NCBI RefSeq assembly: GCF_033807715.1
Contig: NC_084596.1
Coordinates: 36,728,879-36,792,878, forward strand
Direction: 5' to 3'
Length of the DNA: 64,000 bases
From: Cololabis saira
Lineage: Eukaryota; Chordata; Actinopteri; Beloniformes; Belonidae
Shown here: piece by piece, positions 25,795 through 46,199 of the stretch
Layout of the letters: the number at the start of each line of letters is the position of its first letter
How positions within the stretch are numbered: position 1 is the first letter of the stretch
Notes under the pieces: model-generated
Seen by the model: the letters and a program-made list of their open reading frames with translations, nothing else
The model's database searches: none
Told to the model about the DNA's origin: nothing
Position numbers and translations under genes: made by a program

Positions 25795-28700
25795 ATGCGC
25801 TCTCTGCTGACGCTGTGGCTGTGTACGGCCCTGCCGGGTCTGCTGCGGGCCTCAAACGTCACCCTGTCTGTAGAGGGGGACCATGACACCTCCAAGATCT
25901 GCAAACCCGCCCCCGAGTGGGACATAAAGGGGCGGGCGCCGATGCAGGAGGTTCTGGGAAATGTGGTGGTGGTGGCTCTTCTGAAGGCCAGCTGACGGTT
26001 CTGCCTCATTCAGGCAACCAAGTAAGCAAACGTAGAAGAACCAACTAGGGCTGGGCGATATGGACCAAAAGTCATATCTCAATATTTTCTAGCTGAATGG
26101 CGATACTCGATATATATCGATATTTTTTCTGTGCCATAATTGGGGTTTCCCCCAAAGCATTATAGCATAGCATCTCTGTTAGCTTCATTTTTTTCTGAGG
26201 CAAACCCTTAAAAAAACAGTCAGTTTTAATACAAAGCCTCGTGCCAAATGTCACACAGGTTCCTTTATTAACAGAGGTCTGCACAATATCAAAATGTATA
26301 AAACAAATGAAATAAAAATAAACTGCCTGCATATATAGAATAAAAATGCTTCTTGAATAAAGTAAAACAAATATCCCTTTTCTGCATAACAATTCAATTA
26401 AAATACATTGTGCAATTAATACAATGTAGACAGTAACAGGCAGACTTTTCCACTGAGGTTGACAGTTGTGCAAATAACCAAACATTTGTGCAAACTTCAA
26501 ATAAAACATTCAAGTCAATTTGTCACAAAAAAAGCTATATCAAAATCATAAAAAAAAAATTGAAAATAAAAAAAAGCTATATCGATATTAACGATATTGT
26601 CTCGTACCATATTGCGTTTGAAAATATATCGATATATATTAAAATCTCGATATATCGCCCAGCCCTAACACCAACACTGCTCTGTGTTTCCTTGACTTGT
26701 CTGGATTTGTCTCTTCATCCGTCCCTCCATTCATAGGATCGGAAGCCTGCGTTCCAAACTGAACCGCAGCAACCTGACGGATGTGTCCATCATGATAGTT
26801 AATGAGCTGGAGCTTCACTCCAGGGTCATGTACTCGGAGCTGAAGAGAAGAGCGCCCCCTGGAGTCCCCGTCTATCAGCAGAGTCCTTTTCAAAATGATG
26901 TGTGGGAGACCCTGGATGGAGACAAAGATGACTTCCTGATCTACGATAGGTAAGGTCGGCCTGCTAGTTCAGGGTTGGTGGAACCAAAACTTACTGTGAG
27001 TCGTACCTACATATCATCAAACATGTAAAAAATCCTGCCTAAGGGACTACGTCTGGCTTCCTACTCCATCAGCACCATCATCCCAGTCCCAAAATATGCA
27101 ATATGACCATCAAGGGCCAACTTCAAACATTCATTAGTTTCTCCACGTATTCACAGCCCGGTAGAAAAATGTTTTGGTCTCAAATACTAGTTGAACTTTA
27201 GCTGATCTTTTATGTTCTTCATCAGATAACATTATATAAAGCCACAGATCAAATGGTGTTAACTTTACCGTCAAGTGAAAACTCGAACTACATCAGGATG
27301 ACTTTGCAAACGCCACACAAAGAAGCCAGGGTTCAAAGCAGGAACATGAAGATGTTTTTATTGCAAAATGCCAGAGATTATAGTTCTGATGTGAGAACTT
27401 GCACAACAAAAAGGAAGACAGAGCTCCACCTTTTATTTTCACATACCGGTAATCATTTCCCGAGCTATAAACCACAAAAACATGTCAGTTATATTTAGAT
27501 GAAAACAATGCAGTCTGGAAACTGCAAGTGCATAATGTATTTTGTTCGTTTCAGTATCATTTTTCATTTCGTTTCAGTATATTTTTCAGTATACGGCCAC
27601 AACGCAGCTGTAGATACACAAGCATGTCTTCAGCAAAAAAAGGGAAAAGTCTGCACTCAGACTTTTGCAACGCTCGTTGAAAAATGAGTTGCAAAACTCA
27701 TTTGTAGATGACGACAGAAAATTAAATTAAAATGTAATGCAAATGATGGATTATACACTTTCTACTGTTATGGTATGTGTATACACATACTGGGCTAAAC
27801 ATGCTTATTTCTGTGGAGAGCTTCAGCACCTTTCTTACTAAGAGTGCAACTTTAACGGTTATTATACATCATGGAATGAATGAATTTTTAAGCAATGGCA
27901 TTTAGATGGAAAAAAAATGAATAGTGATATTCACTATTACTTCAGAGATTCCAGTTTATATACTGTATTTTCCGCACTATAAGGCGCACCGTATTATAAG
28001 GCGCACTAAATATATGGTAAAATACCGTACTATATTGGCTGGGGTTGAGTTACGTATCTACCTGATGGAGCTGCGCTACAGGAAATGCTACAAAATCCCA
28101 CAGCAAATGCAAAAAAAAAAAACAAGAAGAAAAAAGTACCGTATGTCAAACTTTATTAACAAAATAAAAACCAGTTTTTCTCTGTCTCGTCAAAGTCGCC
28201 ATTATGGAAGTCAGCGTCGCTGCTGTTGTCTTGAACGTCTGTGGCGATTCCTGACGTTTTTAGTGCCGTTACTTCGGCGACACCAACTATATTACCCACA
28301 ATCCCCCTGACTACAGTAACATACATTACCGTAATGATCATATATAAGGCGCACTGCATTATAAGGCGCACTGGTGGTTTTTGAGAAAATTAAAGGCTTT
28401 TAGGTGCGCCTTATAGTGCGGAAAATACGGTACTTATTCTTTATTTCCCTTCTTCCTTTAGATGTGGCCTCCTCACCTTCCACATCGTGCTGCCGTACAG
28501 TTACCTGCATTATCCTTATGTAGAGGCTGCAATCAGAGCAACTTATCATAAAGATATCTGCAATTGTTCAGTGAGTACTCGCGTTAAAAACACATGAAAG
28601 CCGTTGAGAGTAAATGCACACACATTTGAGTAATACATTATTTTCTTATGCTCGTCTTTTCCAGTCTGATTTTTCTTTATCAAGACGCGTTAACATCACG

Positions 28701-28997
28701 GTGAAGAATGACACCGCTCAGTTTAACCTCAACGGAACAACCGTTGATGACCTGGAAGAGGAAGACACTCTCTCGATGGGGAACCACAGTCTTCATCATC
28801 ACCATCGTCATGATCATCACCATCACCACCCTCATCACGGCCACCAGGATCAAGACATCCAGCCTCACAATCAGTCCCAGCCTCATAGCGGAGCAGCACA
28901 TCATCATCATCAGCATCAGCACCATCACGGTCACCATCACGGTCACCATCACGGTCACCATCAGCACGGCAGCCACCACAATCACGGTGGTGCTTAG
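25795..28997 (+). CDS. selenop2: Selenoprotein P2 (single-Sec, His-rich), 4 coding exons with TGA read as selenocysteine
   Basis: Exons are 25795-26021, 26737-26949, 28462-28570 and 28665-28997: 882 bp, 293 aa including Sec. A signal peptide (MRSLLTLWLCTALPGLLRAS) precedes a thioredoxin-like domain: ICKPAPEWDIKGRAPMQEVL, then VVVVALLKAS-U-RFCLIQATK, where U67 and C70 form the UxxC redox motif. DVWETLDGDKDDFLIYDRCG, PYSYLHYPYVEAAI and CNCS are diagnostic of selenoprotein P. N-glycosylation sites include NVT, NLT, NIT and NGT. The last 70 residues are a His-rich run (HHGHHHGHHHGHH) ending in TAG. The Sec-rich tail of SELENOP1 is absent, as in the fish P2/Pb paralogue. Residues at the splice joins (K76, R147) are completed across introns. 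An upstream non-coding exon ending near 25002 (AGAG then GTAAGAG), spliced to about 25774, is possible. Confidence 0.95.
25993..25995 (+). other. In-frame UGA selenocysteine codon of selenop2
   Basis: TGA lies in frame between KAS and RFCLIQATK. The frame stays open to the exon end, and a SECIS-like element sits in the 3' UTR. A naive reading would stop the protein at 66 aa. Confidence 0.95.
26046..26667. mobile_element. hAT-like MITE (TAGGGCTGGGCGATAT ends) filling selenop2 intron 1
   Basis: TAGGGCTGGGCGATAT is mirrored by ATATCGCCCAGCCCTA. Flanks GAACCAAC (26038-26045) and ACACCAAC (26668-26675) look like an 8-bp duplication with two changes. TATCGATAT-type subterminal repeats occur at both ends. 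The element occupies 622 of the 715 bases of the intron. Confidence 0.85.
27962..28432. mobile_element. MITE with GTATTTTCCGCACTATAAGG inverted ends
   Basis: GTATTTTCCGCACTATAAGG followed by CGCACC at the left is mirrored by CGCCTTATAGTGCGGAAAATAC at the right, with further GGCGCACT repeats inside each arm. This is a family common in fish genomes. It ends 29 bp before the acceptor of selenop2 exon 3. Confidence 0.8.
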
Positions 28998-29229
28998 ATA
29001 AAGTGCAGCTCATTTAAAAGTGCCTCATCTTGCTTCTTTTATCTTCAGCTTTTCAGAATGTGTGTACTTAGGCTTTTATTTTGATGCCATGTTTGAACTT
29101 CTTTCATTCTTGACGTATGGAGCTCGCTGAGCAGCTGAATCTGTTTCAGCCAGTTATCAGGTTGAAGCTTCTCTGTTGGCATTTCCCCCGTCGCCCTCCT
29201 CTGTCTGGACCAGGTATCCACGTCTCCTC

Positions 29230-29306
29230 GTCCTCCCCCGTTAATGACGTTCACGGTGCAAAACCTGCCTGCAGGAGGCCGTGAGCAGACGTGTGGGGAG
29301 AGGTGT
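29230..29306 (+). promoter_or_regulatory. SECIS element in the selenop2 3' UTR
   Basis: The core is ATGA (29244-29247), helix strand GTTCACGG, an unpaired AAA-containing apical loop (TGCAAAACC), an upper mini-helix around CCTGCCTGCAGG, the opposing helix strand CCGTGAGC and AGAC (29287-29290). The eight base pairs include one G-U. Outside the GA/GA quartet, CCTCCCCC can pair with GGGGAGAGG. This fits a form II SECIS and lies about 250 bp past the stop codon. Confidence 0.88.
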
Positions 29307-29459
29307 GAGGAAGCAGGGGTTCTGGTCACCGGCACAGAGGCGGCGGTGGTGTGTGGGGTGCCGCTAGGGAGATTTCAGTTAGGTCACCGTCTGAAGCGGA
29401 TTCTGCTCTCAGCTCAGTTCACTGTGAATCAGAGCAATCCTCTGAAGAGTTTAACAAGA

Positions 29460-29465
29460 AATAAA
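29460..29465 (+). terminator. selenop2 polyadenylation signal AATAAA
   Basis: First canonical AATAAA after the SECIS element, about 465 bp from the stop codon. Confidence 0.65.
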
Positions 29466-31582
<2,117 letters not shown>

Positions 31583-32308
31583 CAGTACTCGAGTTGAGGG
31601 GGAATGAGGGGGGATGGCATCCCCCCTGAAATAAAAACGGCCAAAATCATCCCCCCTTTCCATCCCTTATGTCATTTCATCAATGAATGTGGTTTTACTG
31701 CTATTTCAACATTTACAGTCATCACCAGAAAAATAACTTATTTGACCATTTTCACCTGTTTCAAGTAAATTTTCACTTGAAATAAGTAGAAAAATCTGCC
31801 AGTTGGACAAGATTTATCTTCTCATTACAAGCAAAAAAATCTTGTACCACTGGCAGATTTTTCTATTTATTTTAAGTGAAAATCTACTTGAAACAGGTGA
31901 AAATTGTTGTTTTTTCCAGTGATGAGTCTTGTTTTAAGTGTAATGAGATGTTTTTACTAAAATGAGACATTTTAACTAGAAATAAAACAAATATTCTTGT
32001 TAAGATTTTGAGTTTTTGCAGTGATCCATGTTACTTATCCTGTGAAGGACAGAGGCATATTGATAAGTTCAGAAAAGTGTTTTTTATTGTTGTGTTTTGA
32101 TGTATTTGATGTAAGCCCAGTGGATATTTAAAGCTTACAGAAGGCTGCATTTAACTGCTGCTATGTCATTCCTGCAGTATTTCTGCAGGTGTTTTGGTCA
32201 CTGCTATAATTTGTAATATATTATATTATTTGTAATCAGCACAAATTATCTGTCCCCATATGATAAAATCCACCATCCCCCCTGATTTTTTTTACAACTT
32301 GAGTACTG
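31583..32308. mobile_element. hAT-like MITE (CAGTACTCGAGTTG ends) with a nested CACTG-type fragment
   Basis: CAGTACTCGAGTTG at the left and CAACTTGAGTACTG at the right are inverted repeats, each next to CATCCCCCC/GGGGGGATG. Target duplications GTTACAGC at 31575-31582 and 32309-32316 are identical. Inside, 31727-32026 is a left-truncated copy of the palindromic CACTG element seen complete at 53378-54011. Confidence 0.88.
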
Positions 32309-32316
32309 GTTACAGC

Positions 32317-34309
32317 TGCAAACTCATACATGTTTACAGATTTTAAAGCATAAGCAGAAAAAGAAGAAAGCATGAACTAGTACATCTAGATTGCTGTTGT
32401 GGAGTGCCTCAGTAATGTTCACAGCACCTGTCCTCTCTTATAAGATCTTCAATCAAGATGTAAAATAATATATCCACAAGAGGGCGCTATCATTCCAACA
32501 AAAACAGATGACCAATGAGCAGCTCAGTTCTTGTTGATCCACAGGGAAATATGAATCAGGGGAACAGAAAGGTTCATTTAAATTAAACCGCAGACACTAG
32601 ATGGCAGCACTGTTACATGTGAGTCAAATTTAGACATTCATCCCCCTCTCCTCCACCCGGGCATCCGTTCATCATGAGGATTATTAGTTATTATCTATCA
32701 TCAAGAGATGCATTTGGATTAGTGAGCCTAATCCTCGAGTTATAATCCAGATCATCACCAGGTGGCTTAATGAAATTTGCAGAGGGCCGTTCTTAGTAAG
32801 ACCTTTGAGGAGGGCACAGTTTGTGAACATCTGCTGCTTAAATGTTATTAGTTCATTATCAACAAATATCACTGCTTCCAAAGCACAACTTTTCCACAAA
32901 CCACCAGAGTCTAATCAGTGGCAGGACCAAAAATCCTAGTCTCCTACAGTTTAAAACAACTTTAAAGTGTGAAATTGAATGTTTTGTCTCTGTTATATTT
33001 CCTTCCTATTTCCACAAAAATGATAGTTTTGCAATATTTATCCATATGGGGGGTAACAAAAACATCTTGTACAGCTGTAGAGTTGCTTGAAAAATCATAA
33101 TCCTGCTGTGTGAACGGGATTTATGTCTGGGAAACTATTGGTCTTCTCTCTCTATCCGCTTCCTGTAGCAGCACTGCCCCCCTATTATTCCCCAGAATAA
33201 TATCCACACTGCTGTAAGAATCCTTGCCAGATACAACTTATGTCTTATCTTAGTATATTCAGTCTTTTTTAATGCAGTAGCTTGGGCAGGTCAGTCAGAG
33301 CATCACCCCTGTGGGTACCACTTCACCAACCCCACACTCTCCTCCTGGTTGGATTTAGCAGATATGAATTGTTTGCCTCAGCTCCCCCCTACCGAGGATC
33401 GATTGGCCCCTGCCCAGCAATGGTCCATACTCCATCTGTCTCTTTAAATACACTTCCAAAGATAGAAGCAAGCAGCTGACTCCATCAGATCATTCAGATA
33501 CACCATCTTCCAGTAACATGAATTAAAGATATAGGTCCCTTGGTTTTCTGCTTTGTGGTGCCGCCTGGAAATCAAAGACTTTAATCTGAATTTTTCAGAA
33601 AAAGACGTTAGGTCCGTTGTGTCGTCTTTGGGTAGCAGACAACATCCAGCATCCAGTCATAAGTGGTAAAACACTGCCCTTTTTTCTGCTCTCTTCAGTA
33701 CAAAATTAACTGGAGATATTAAGTGAGGCTCAGTCAGGGAGGCAGCATTAAGACACATTAACTTGGTGGCATTTAGATAAGAGGGCAAAGCTTTTACACC
33801 AGTTCTATAAATCCTCCTGCAAGGTTTAGCTTCGTCTAAGATCTTTCCATCAACTCTTGACTCAGTCAGGAGGACTTGTTAAGTCTTCCTCTGCTTTTTG
33901 TTACCAGATAGATTCAACCACAGGAATGGGTTTGATTAAACCAACAAACACGGTTAGATGTATTCATCAAAAATACTCAGGGTAGGAAAGGATAATGGTT
34001 TTGCTTTACATACTCTCCTACACCCTAAAAAACTAAATATAATAAAATAAAAGAAGAAAGAGAACTGGAAGGATGCTTTTAAGCCTAGTTTTCTGTTGTT
34101 TCCTGTTTCATTGCTTTCCTATTGATGGTCAGAACTGAAAAATCTTTGGCACAAGAGTGATAAAATGAGACTAAAGCTAAAAGGGTTTTTTAGGATCATG
34201 ACGGTCTGTAAATTTGGCTGCAACATTTATCCCTTCTTCAAATACCTTCTTCAGACCCCCAAAACACCCCAATCATCACAACACAAAATATTTGCAACCA
34301 TTCATATCA
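32317..34309. other. Intergenic sequence upstream of elovl8b, no gene seen
   Basis: No recognisable exon or repeat pair. The elovl8b promoter and any 5' non-coding exon should lie in or just after this stretch, but no clear TATA box or splice donor identifies them. Confidence 0.5.
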
Positions 34310-34462
34310 TTTTATTATTATTATTATTATTATTCTGATTATTATTATTCTGATTTGGATTATTATTATTCTGATTATTATTATTCTGATTATTATTATT
34401 CTGATTATTCTGATTATTCTGATTATGATGATGATGATGATTATTATTATTATTATTATGAA
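34310..34462 (+). repeat. (TTA)n tract with interspersed TTATTATTCTGA units
   Basis: Trinucleotide TTA/GAT repeats with a 12-15 base higher-order unit, ending about 135 bp before the elovl8b start codon. Confidence 0.9.
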
Positions 34463-34598
34463 CATTTTAATTTTTTATTGTATTATTAGTATTAATATTA
34501 TTATTCTGGACTCATACCTCATTAATTTTGCATGTTCTAATTATCAATAGTTTTTTTCTTCCCATGGGTTTCCATCTTCGTGTGACAAGGCTGTCACC

Positions 34599-39924
<5,326 letters not shown>

Positions 39925-40158
39925 ACTGGCCCTGCCAGAGAGAGCTGAGTTGGTGTAAGCCGGTGAACCAAAGATCACGGGGAAACATTTTCCCTTGTTT
40001 CTATTTTGATTACTTTATGTTTACTATATGATAACAATTACTGTTATTTCCCTATATCTAGTTATGATATACTTACATTTTATAAACCCAAGCAAAGATG
40101 ACACATGTCAAAATATAGAAATGGACCTAATGTATTAATTTCATTAAAATTTAAACCC

Positions 40159-40164
40159 AATAAA
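40159..40164 (+). terminator. elovl8b polyadenylation signal AATAAA
   Basis: AATAAA 235 bp after the stop codon, the first canonical signal in the 3' UTR. Confidence 0.65.
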
Positions 40165-41984
40165 AACGGAACTGGTCCCCATGCTTCATTTATATGCACT
40201 TTGCAGCCTCCCGTTTCCATCATTTAATCTCTCTGACTGAACAAAGACGCCCACTCACCCCACACACCCCCTCCCTGCCACTTGCCCCATCTGTCTTTAT
40301 GTAGAAATACAACCGGACAAGCCAGTTGGGCGGTTTCATTTGTGCCCCCTTGTGGAGAGAAATTAAATTAACACCATTTGCCTCCCTTGTACTCTATTCC
40401 CCAGCCGTCCATCCATTATTCCGACCCCGGCATGAGGCAGCATATTGGTTTTGACTTCACTCCGTTCCAGACTCAACAGGGGGCAGACACCGAACATGAA
40501 AAATGACTATGGAGCGACAATATCAAAGACAGAATCTCAGACAAGTCTTTCTATAATCCATCAACTCATGGCACCTTAACAGGTCCATTCTTTTCTTTTT
40601 TTTTTTTTTTTTTTTTTTCAAAATGATGTGAAACATCTGATATTGATATTCTAAAGATATCTGCTGGCAAAATAAATTGAAAAGAAAAGAAAACATGAAC
40701 ATTTCAAAGGTTAGGTGAGGACTTGGCCAAAACAAAGTTATCTTATATAAACCCAACACAAGCATCTTACTGGTCACTCACAGATACAGCTTACTGAAAA
40801 CACAAATATGAGAGAGGAACCAATTAAAAGGCTTTTTAATGAACTTTAAATACATATTTATACAACACACACTTTTATCTAAACATCCAAATTTGCTCAA
40901 TCTGCCAAGCTCAGTCAAAAAAGATTCTTCCCCCCTCCTTCCGATAATTATATCAGCTTATCTTTGGAGAAAGTAGGACTACACTGCAATATTCACATAT
41001 GTACTGTCATATCATAAGCTTCGACAGAGTTTTAGGGACACTTTAAGAGGAGAAAAGGTTTTATGAATTAAGCTGTAATTGTAGGAGAATTAAGTTGTAC
41101 TTTAAAGAAAAAAAAAACAAATCAAAACTAATGAATACTACTTCTGAAAAGAAAATAATTTTATTAGAGAAAAATGTTGAAATAGAAAATTAAAAATGAG
41201 GGACATAGATCATCTTTTTAAAGCTGTACTTTAATACAGAATTCACAAAAAGGAAATGTTTTATCTTCTGGAGGATAATACTAGTTTTCTTACAAACAGT
41301 AAATACAGGTAAAGTTTGGTTGTTCATTTATTCAGCGGGGGTTCAAATCCAAATGGGCTTCAGGAATTGCTAAGACGGAGAAACTGATGTTAAATATACG
41401 GTTGAAGAGGAACTTATGGACAGCAAGAAGAATGAGTTTATGATCCAAGGACCAGCTCAGAAACTCACCACACCATTCATACACAACCCAGAGAGCGAGG
41501 CAGAGACTCAGAGGCCACAACATACCAGTGTTGAAAGCTGCTCATGCCGTGCTGAGCATGTTCAACGCTGCTGCCGCAGCATGACATAAGACATTTTCCA
41601 ATATCTTTTAATCAGCCCACTGAAACTTTGCCAAAGGCTGGTCTAGCGAACCTCTTCCAAACCTATTTAGGTAACCTAATTTGAACATAATTGCTGATGT
41701 CTTTCCTTCTTTATGTCACGACAGGCCTGAATGCTCCTGGCCAGCAAACTGCCAAATACTTTAACAGTGATGTTTACACTCATTGGTGATCAGTTAATCA
41801 AGTGACTATAAACATCCGGCCGCTACTTAATAAAACCTCTTTATTCCTGCGGAAGCAGAAAGGATGCTCACATTTTGGCAGCTTTGGTCAAAATGTGTGG
41901 ACAGGAAATAGGATGTACTTCCTTCTGCACATGTGTGCATGCATGGCATAGCTCTCTGCAGATCTACTGAAATACACCTGCAGG

Positions 41985-42795
41985 TAGGGTTGCCACCTTT
42001 CAGAAATAGAAATAAGGAACGCCCCCGATTTCAGCAGCGCAGGCGCCAAAAAAAGGGACAACACCAAAACTTCTAAACTAAATACATTTATTTTATATGA
42101 AAAAACAAAATGCTTTGATTTAAAGTTTAAAGTGCCTTAATAGCATTGAACTTGCATGACTGTACAGACAGCCAACCATACTAGCAACTGAAATGCTATG
42201 TATGTCCACATCAGCCCAGATGTTCTGTATGCAGGTAAATATAAATATAACTACAGGTGAAGGTCGGAAAATTTGAATATGGTTTAAAAGTACATTTATT
42301 TCAATAATTCAACTTAAAGGTGAAACTTATATATTACCTAGTCTCATTACATGCAAAGCAATATATATTAAGCCTTTATTTGTTATCTTTTTGATGATTT
42401 AATTGTTTATTGATTTCATCAAATATTCTTAATTTTTTTAGATTTTTTATTTGGGGTTTTCATAAACTGTGAGCCATAATCATCAAAATTATAACAAATA
42501 AAGGCTTGAAATATCTCACTTTGCATGTAGTGGGAAATAATATATTTGTTTCACCTTAGTTGAATTTACTGAAACGAATGAAGTGACATGACATAAATAA
42601 CAGAGAGTGCACCAACACATGTTGCTGTCTTTAATATATCCTGTCCTTTTTTTGGTAATTATTGTTAGTTCGTTGTTCATGTGTGTGACAGACGTGTATG
42701 GGACAATTGTGAAATACGGAATAAACTGCGGAACGCAACTTTTAATTCCCAATTACGTAACAATTCCTTATTTCAAGGGACGGGTGGCAACCCTG
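41985..42795. mobile_element. hAT-like MITE (TAGGGTTGCCACC ends) with nested palindrome
   Basis: TAGGGTTGCCACC and GGTGGCAACCCTG are the inverted ends. CCTGCAGG target duplications at 41977-41984 and 42796-42803 are identical. From about 42253 to 42590 it is interrupted by another fold-back element starting near GGTGAAGGTCGG, whose arms meet around 42455. Confidence 0.88.
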
Positions 42796-43272
42796 CCTGC
42801 AGGTCCCTCAGTGGTCACATGCGTCCACATATGTGTCCCCAGCAGAGCAGGAACAGGCCTTATGGTATGAACCAGTGGAAGGCACCTGTCATCACTGCAG
42901 CGCTGCTTTGAAGAAATAGAGGGTGTACCCCTGACTTTAGTGTGAACGCAGCTGGGACACACTTCCACCCGGCCCCTGTGACCTTTGAAAAGGAAGAAAT
43001 GGGTACGGATAGTGGAGAGATGGATGAGTTTTACACGTTGAAACTTTACAGAAGAAAAATAATCTTCATCACAATTTTTTTTTACTCATTTTTTTATTGA
43101 TAGAAAAGTTTTCCAAGAGCTGTCTTGTACATGGCATCAGCATGTTTGCTTGTAGTAAATCGTACCGTGGTGTACAGTCAGTGTGAGCCAGTTGTACAGG
43201 ATGCTGAGTAATAATGCAGACTTGTGTTGCATGATCAGTTTTGCTGTTGGCAAATATCAAAAGTGATTTATG

Positions 43273-43402
<130 letters not shown>

Positions 43403-45066
43403 GAGCTGATTTCCAGAAGCCCGTTCAGGGCCCGCTGTCCTTCAGTCCCGCTGCAGGCACAGCTCCAGGTTCATTACTGCTGAGTGCTGCTCTGCTCAGG
43501 CATGACTGACGTTCTGGCTCTTTGTCTCTTTGATCAAGTTATAATTTTGCAACAAGATGATTGGCTTCATCTTGAGTGTTCAGAGAGTTATGGAGCTTTT
43601 GAGGCAATGCCAAACTAGTAAGAGGTGTTGACTAGGCATTAACACTTTTCACTTACATGTGACGTGATTGAATAACTTTTGATTGGCATGTATGTTAATT
43701 AACATTCCTCGGATGTCACGATTGAAAAAGACATAACAGACTGGCAAACTGAACAACTGCTGTGCTGTAAAGGTACTTAGAGCTATTTTTGCTAAATCTT
43801 GTTTGTGAATTACTTTGTGCCGGTCTCCTTGGAAACGGTGCCAGACAGTGTTTAGGCTGTGGTCAGCTAAAGGCAGCCTGTAATTAATAATCAGGTTAGA
43901 GCGAGAGGATATTCAAGCGCTCTTGAGACGGCTGCTGCCTACAGTACTCCCTAGCTAGAAAGAGGAACACAGATACACGCTCGCACACACATCGGAGATA
44001 ATTGTTGATAGTGAGAGCAGTTTTGGTGAAGGAGGCTGATAAGTGTGCTCCAAGGTGAGCCACTGGGTTGTCTCCATCGATGAGGGTTAACAAGAGACCG
44101 CAGCAATCTCGGCATGATGGGAAAGCACTCAGCCACAGCAAAGCTGACGGTAATCAGCCACCCAGCCACACGGTGTGGCTAACTCTTGAGAGTAATTAAC
44201 AAGCACCCTCTCATGTGTTTACTCTGAAAAAAAGGTCTTCATTTCAAACTTAAAGAAGAGATCCCATCTTTTCAAAAGCACCTATGTATTATTTTGTCCC
44301 ATATTGTGTCTCTGTGTTTGTGTGTTTTTATGCTCCACAAGAGAAACCCCATCTGCTGGAGACTCCATCGCCATTTATGAACAATTGGATGAATCCAACG
44401 CCACCTGTATCTATGTTATCAAGGGTTTATGGGGGATTTGCCATTAATCTTGAGAGGCAGAGAGCTTGATGTATCACTTATAGGGTTTATTGTAGATCAG
44501 ACAACCCCAAACGTGACATGATTGGTTTGCATGGTATGCATACCTATCTGGCGTTATGAACGGGCACCACTCCAGCTACAGCCTGTCGCTGCAGCTCTTA
44601 TCATATTGGGCCAACAACACTGTCCATTGGTTTGTACCTGAATGCAGGAATGCACAAAGCTAAAAGTCACTTTCAATAGCTTCCAATTTGCATTGGCCCT
44701 TTTGTAATTTAACCTACTGCTGCAGGTTAAACCATCAGCGCCACCAACAGTGCAACAGCGTTTAATGGGACATATACTGCAGGTTTCTTGCATCACATAA
44801 GGGTTTAACACAGTATACTCTGACCCTCAGGGAACCTGGTGACACTACATTGTATCATTTCCTGTATCCCCTTTGAGATTTTTGACAGAACTTTTTTGTC
44901 CCTTTGAAATGTTTTTTTTTTTTTTTGTGTATTTTTTTTTTACTTTTCAGAAGATTTAATTACCGGTTTGGATGCTGTGATGGATTTTTGTAAATACTGA
45001 AGAGTAGATGACTATTGTGAGACTCCACCTGATGATGCTCAGTTGTTGCCAGGCTACAAACACAAC

Positions 45067-45223
45067 ATCCATCCAGCCATCCATCCATCCATCCATCCAT
45101 CCATCCATCCATCCATCCATCCATCCATCCATCCATCCATCCATCCATCCATCCATCCATCCATCCATCCATCCATCCATCCATCCATCCATCCATCCAT
45201 CCATCCATCCATCCATCCATCCA
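45067..45223 (+). repeat. (CCAT)n microsatellite
   Basis: About 38 CCAT units with one early CCAG interruption. All frames are open on both strands, which produces false reading frames. Confidence 0.95.
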
Positions 45224-45611
45224 AACCTGAAACGTTTACTTCATTAAATATTTTCAGATCTCTGCAAGTTTTTTGTTGATGTTTTTCAGTCTGTATTAAC
45301 TTCAGACATTCAAATATAGGCTCTATACAGAATTGTTTTTATTTCCATTATATGTACCCTTTAATATCCACAATCACTTTTAAAAACTGACAATAAAGGA
45401 AAAGCAAAGACTGCAAACTTCATCCATCCTGGATCATACTTTACCATTTTATGTAATATTTTAACTTTATGTTTGTCAGAGGTATATTTGTTAACCCACC
45501 CGTGGCGCCAGAAGTGGTATTGCCATATCAAGTGGCTTAAATGTGTACATGACATCAGATAAATATTTTTCAGTCTACAAAAGAAAAGACGCATTATTAG
45601 AATCAGAAAGT

Positions 45612-45900
45612 TGTGATGGTTTGAATTGAATTAAATTGAATTGAATTAAATTGAATTGAAATTTTATTTCCAACATGAAACAGTATTGAATACAAAACAA
45701 AACAATAATAATCAATAATAAATAAATGTAAATAAGAAAACAAAATAAACAAAAATATAAATAAGAACATGCATCCATCATAATTAACATGCTCGAAAAG
45801 GAGTAGGAAGAAGTAAAAACGTATTAAATCCTACCCCCTAAACAACTCTATTTCATTATAATCAAAATTAATTTAATTTCTATACAAAAAACAAAATATA
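45612..45900 (-). mobile_element. LINE-like 3' end with (GAATT)n head, copy 2
   Basis: It begins with TTGAATTGAATTAAATTGAA and contains TTTTATTTCCAACATG and GAAAAGGAGTAGGA, as in 18690-18960. Like that copy it lies beside a CA/TG microsatellite. Confidence 0.55.

Positions 45901-46199
<299 letters not shown>

Noticed and set aside
28680..29013. Minus-strand and second-frame open readings across the His-rich exon
   Set aside because: They are antisense or frame-shifted shadows of the CAT/CAC repeats of selenop2 exon 4.
34214..34489. Tyr/Asp-rich frame just upstream of elovl8b
   Set aside because: It is the translation of the TTA/GAT trinucleotide tract and does not splice to the elovl8b exons.
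44956..45279. Repetitive MDGW and IHPS frames
   Set aside because: They arise from the (CCAT)n microsatellite and are not proteins.
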